Source: Terebella lapidaria (taxonomy: Eukaryota > Annelida > Polychaeta > Terebellida > Terebellidae). From it: a stretch of 64,000 nt of DNA. Under the pieces are notes generated by a model. The model made no database searches. It was not told the DNA's origin and worked only from the letters and a program-made list of their open reading frames with translations. The stretch's first letter is position 1; the number at the start of each line of letters is the position of its first letter. The stretch spans positions 34,083,950 through 34,147,949 of the forward strand of contig OX424569.1 of assembly GCA_949152475.1 (NCBI GenBank), read 5' to 3'. Shown here in pieces: positions 61,014-64,000 of the stretch. The position numbers were made by a program, and so were the translations under genes.

Positions 61014-61700
61014 GTGAATCTTCAGGGTCATGTCTTGAGGAGGTGTCTGAGTTTATCAGAAATTTGGAATTTCAAGCCCAGTCCGAGTGTGTGTTTCCCG
61101 TACGTCAGAGGGTTGTCGGAAAAAAAACTCTCCATCATTTTCCGCAACCATGGGGTGTCGACCTACCACAAGCCTATCAACACCATCAGATCGAGGCAAG
61201 TCCACCCCAAGAATAAGGTACCAGACCACAAAAAGTGTGGCGTGGTCTACAAAATCACCTGTGATGACACCTTTGTGGGCGAGACAGGCAGGTCCCTCGG
61301 CACGAGGATGAAGGAACACCTCGCCAACAGGACTCCACTCACAGCCGTACGCATCCAACCCACGGACGTGAAGGTTCTGAACCGGGAACACCACCTCTGG
61401 AGCCGCAAAATCTGCGAATCCATCGAGATCCGGGTCAACCAACCAGCCCTGAACCGCGACACCGGTACGAGCTCCCGGCGATCTACAACCGCCTGTTGAC
61501 CCTGAGCCTGACCCCCGCGCCAGCCACAAGCCTTCCGCTGTCATGTGACCGCCCTAGCGGCGGCGATGTGACCTGAGAGTTTCTTCACATGTACTGACGA
61601 AGCGGCCGAGATGGTCGCGAAAGCTCTGTATTTTGGCCTTGCCAGGAATGGCTCTGGGACAGAGCCAGGCAGAAAAGTTGAATAAAGAACGAGGTACTGC
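61014..61700 (+). mobile_element. Penelope-like retroelement, 3' fragment with GIY-YIG endonuclease domain
   Basis: Translation of 61080-61480 reads FPYVRGLSEK, then FRNHGVSTYHKP.NTIR, then HKKCGVVYKI.C, then FVGETGRSLGTRMKEHL, then VKVLNREHHLWSRKI.ESIEIRV, then ALNRDTG. This is the C-terminal linker and GIY-YIG endonuclease of Penelope-like elements. The catalytic region is degenerate at the first motif (GVVYKI for GIYKI-type) but keeps G.TGR and the glutamate-bearing helix. The reverse transcriptase is absent (5' truncation), and the end of the domain has slipped out of frame near ELPAIYNRLL, which lies in the next frame. Downstream, GACGAAGCGG.CGAGATGGTC and GCGAAAGCT, then AATAAAG at about 61682, form the expected 3' tail. 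A dead copy. Confidence 0.85.
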
Positions 61701-62974
61701 CAGACTATCCATAACTGTATTGTGTCAATAATATACACAAAGTAATTGAATAAAGATAGTTTTTCCCACCTTTCACTGCAAAGAAAAGGTTTAGTATTTT
61801 CTCTTCAATGCTGACAACTGAAATAGTTGTGCTAAAACAAATTATGGCTGATTTGGTATCGTTCAGAAGATCGAAACTGACTTTTGCCGAGTTTTATATT
61901 TGTGCACCAAACCTCAGAGCCCCCTAGCGAATGACAGACGAAAATGGCCGGTGGGGAAAACGAAACTACACACCTCGTCTGAGATCGTGGAAATTTTTGT
62001 ATATAACTCGCTTCCTCGATTGCTAAACTGCTGCTAATGAAGAGATTATAGGTAATTGAAACTCATTATACCCAAATATAGTGGCGTTTAATGGAAAATA
62101 ATAAACTGCCGCGTCAACATCATTGTATTCTCCCAGGCTCTCTCAGAGCCATTCCTGGCAAATTTTACCCTACCACGACATTGAAAGGTAACTAAATTAC
62201 TTTCAAAAACTTCCCAGTTTGTATACACTCATATTAGAATTCGGTATTATCGACCAGACCTTGTGTTTTGAGGGCATATGTTTTATGTCCCGAGATCATT
62301 TGTGTATTTTGAGAATCTATTATTTGTACAAATTTATTATGTAAATGAATCAAATGAAATACCAATACCAACATACAAGACCTAGTCGCATCACAAACAT
62401 GTTCCCGAAGTGAGCTATGTGTCTGTTGAGTCAAATTTATTGAGTTGATGAGATGAGTAGAAAGTGATCTCAAGTGCACTTTGAACAATGTCGAGGCCAG
62501 GTTAGGGGAAAAACAACGGGTGAAAATACCGAATTTTCCACTAGTGCAATGGGTGTATTGTATCTCAAAGTTACACAAAATCCATACAAACAAATATATG
62601 TGTTTATTTACGATGACGAGTCCGAAAATAACGTCCGATTTGCTCTACAACGCACCATATTCGATATATCAAAGAAAACAAAAATGCCGTCTCAGCCGAA
62701 AAAAAATCAAGTCCAGGTCAAAGTTCATTCTTCATCCTACGTTTGTCTTGGGCGACAAGTCCGAAACATCCGTTTCGCCATACGACGTATCGTTTTCACC
62801 AATACAGCCAACCATAAGAACCTCATCACAGTGCCCTCATCAGCTGTTGGCCTGGACATTAACATTAATAGTGCCAAACATATGCGATTCTGTATGTAGA
62901 ATGCGTGGTCCTCCCTCAAAAAGTCAGCATCATTAGTGAACTGTTTTTGGACAATCACTAGGATGTTATGGGTT
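61701..62974. other. Intergenic DNA
   Basis: An inverted partial copy of the Penelope-like tail lies at 62130-62170. A 141-codon open frame at 62474-62899 contains two weakly similar segments (around 62610 and 62750) but no domain I recognise. Nothing else is seen. Confidence 0.4.
62130..62170 (-). repeat. Inverted partial copy of the Penelope-like element tail
   Basis: Read in reverse, this gives TTGCCAGGAATGGCTCTGAG and AGAGCCTGGGA, close to TTGCCAGGAATGGCTCTGGG and ACAGAGCCAGGC at 61638-61672. Penelope-like elements often leave inverted tail pieces beside the main copy. Confidence 0.55.
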
Positions 62975-63470
62975 TAACGGTTAACCGAGACTTGGTTATC
63001 TGGAACCGACACTGACATTGTCATTGTCGGCAGTCTGATCTCCACTCTGAAGGGATGGATATAAGGTCATCTCACATCCTCGGAATTCTCACCATGGCGG
63101 ATGTGTTGTTGTCATTGTTCGCAGGACCCTTGTCCTGCAACAGTGACATGATCTGGCTTGTACTGATATACAGCCCGCCCCCTCCAAAGCCAATGGATGT
63201 ACCATGAATAGTTCATGGATGAATTCGCCTCACTCCTTGAGGGTCTGACGCTGGTTCCCGGACGCCTGCTGCTTGCTGGCGATATCAACTTTCACGTCAA
63301 CATTGCATCATCGAAGGATGCCTCGAACTTTCTCAAGCTGTTGGATTCCCAAGATCTTCAACATTATGTCCGCGATCCACCGGACGTCCGTGGTCACACC
63401 CTTGGCCTCTTCATTGCACATAGTGGGGATAATTTGATTCAAGCTGTAGATTTGGCCTTCTGATCACTAT
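62975..63470 (+). mobile_element. LINE fragment (CR1/Jockey-type apurinic endonuclease domain)
   Basis: Near 62983 a frame reads TETWLSGTDTDIV, the TETWL motif of CR1/L2/Jockey-class endonucleases. In another frame, 63215-63463 reads EFASLLEGL, then GRLLLAGDINFHVN, then LLDSQDLQHYV, then GHTLGLFIAHSGD. The GD.NFH and GHTL.L motifs belong to the C-terminal half of the same domain. The catalytic Asp and Asn of GDINFH are present, and GHTLD has Gly for Asp. The two halves are in different frames and no reverse transcriptase follows, so the copy is dead and truncated. Confidence 0.8.
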
Positions 63471-63689
63471 GCTCTCGTATTTTCACTCAGCCTCAAATGT
63501 ATCATTTCCTATATGTCTACAATTGATTCCTAATCTCTAATCTCAATATGAAGTTAGATATTAGGGAAAATGTGTCCCATTATAAAGCATAAGAGAATTT
63601 AACATGGGATTTGGGACCCGTCGACTTGCCATTGAAGGGTAATACATGTACACGTCACAGAGGTATAGGCCTATGAGGGGAATCTTTTG

Positions 63690-63960
63690 AAACAAAAATC
63701 TCAAATCTGATCAAACAGTTTTTGAGAAAATGGTCGCCAATGTAAAAAATTGCCCATTTTTCTACAAATTGGCTGCCATTTCGGGAAAAATTGCGAAGAT
63801 AAAAAAAAGTACATCCCTCTTGAAATATTATTAGGCATTTTTGTGCAAAGTTTCAGAAAGATTCGACTGTAAACTTCAAAGATAAAAATGTAGATGGGCA
63901 ACGACGACGACGCCGACGGACACAACGCTACTGCAATAGCTATCGGATCAAAGATATCAT
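63690..63960 (+). repeat. Dispersed repeat, same family as 35451-35660
   Basis: Contains TTTGTGCAAAGTTTCAGAAA, ATTCGACTGTAAACTTCAAA, a GACGACGACGCCGACGGAC tract and GCTATCGGATCAAAGAT, in the same order as the copy in the GATA intron. Non-coding. Confidence 0.55.
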
Positions 63961-64000
63961 CATTAACTGGTTTTATTAGTGAAAATCAAGCCGATCTGGT

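Noticed and set aside
62474-62899. 141-codon frame as a gene
   Set aside because: No domain recognised; overlapping frames are also open and a dead LINE follows.
1-64000. tRNA or rRNA genes
   Set aside because: No intact A-box/B-box pair or rRNA core motif was seen on either strand.

Overview
The window looks like genomic DNA from an invertebrate animal, probably marine. It has spliced genes with GT-AG introns, long AT-rich non-coding stretches, many satellites and minisatellites, a Penelope-like element, a LINE fragment and several MITE-like elements. The zinc-finger gene is the single GATA4/5/6-type gene expected of an invertebrate bilaterian. I cannot decide between a lophotrochozoan and an invertebrate deuterostome from sequence alone. 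All recognised genes lie on the + strand.

Layout. 1-3334: exons encoding kainate-receptor-like ligand-binding domains (LBDs). The second LBD has no ion-channel block at all and ends in a long Thr/Ser-rich stalk with a C-terminal hydrophobic segment. 3.3-27.4 kb: gene-poor DNA with a 30-bp minisatellite, a multi-copy dispersed repeat, a foldback-like element built from 21-bp repeats, two other elements with terminal inverted repeats, and a 40-bp satellite of about 37 copies. 27.4-37.0 kb: a six-exon GATA4/5/6-type transcription factor of about 1091 residues, with all exon junctions consistent in phase. Its intron between finger 2 and the following basic segment ends in a 57-bp minisatellite whose last unit is the splice acceptor itself. 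37.5-38.9 kb: a 28-bp minisatellite and clustered CACGTG boxes. 38.97-55.35 kb: a 16.4-kb array of a 91-bp satellite (about 180 units) containing a recent higher-order duplication of 4,536 bp. 56.87-58.23 kb: a 90-bp satellite that stays open in one frame for most of its length. 59.65-59.94 kb: a small TATA-driven gene for a secreted Tyr/Gly-rich peptide. 61.0-63.5 kb: the 3' part of a Penelope-like element and a LINE endonuclease fragment. 63.7-64.0 kb: a dispersed repeat.

The genes do not form one pathway. The main points of interest are the pore-less receptor-like protein, the GATA intron whose 3' splice site has been multiplied into an array, a palindromic double GATA site 1.6 kb upstream of the GATA coding start, the dated-by-structure satellite duplication, and the small secreted peptide. 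Calls rest on reading the sequence and on family knowledge; no database search was run.
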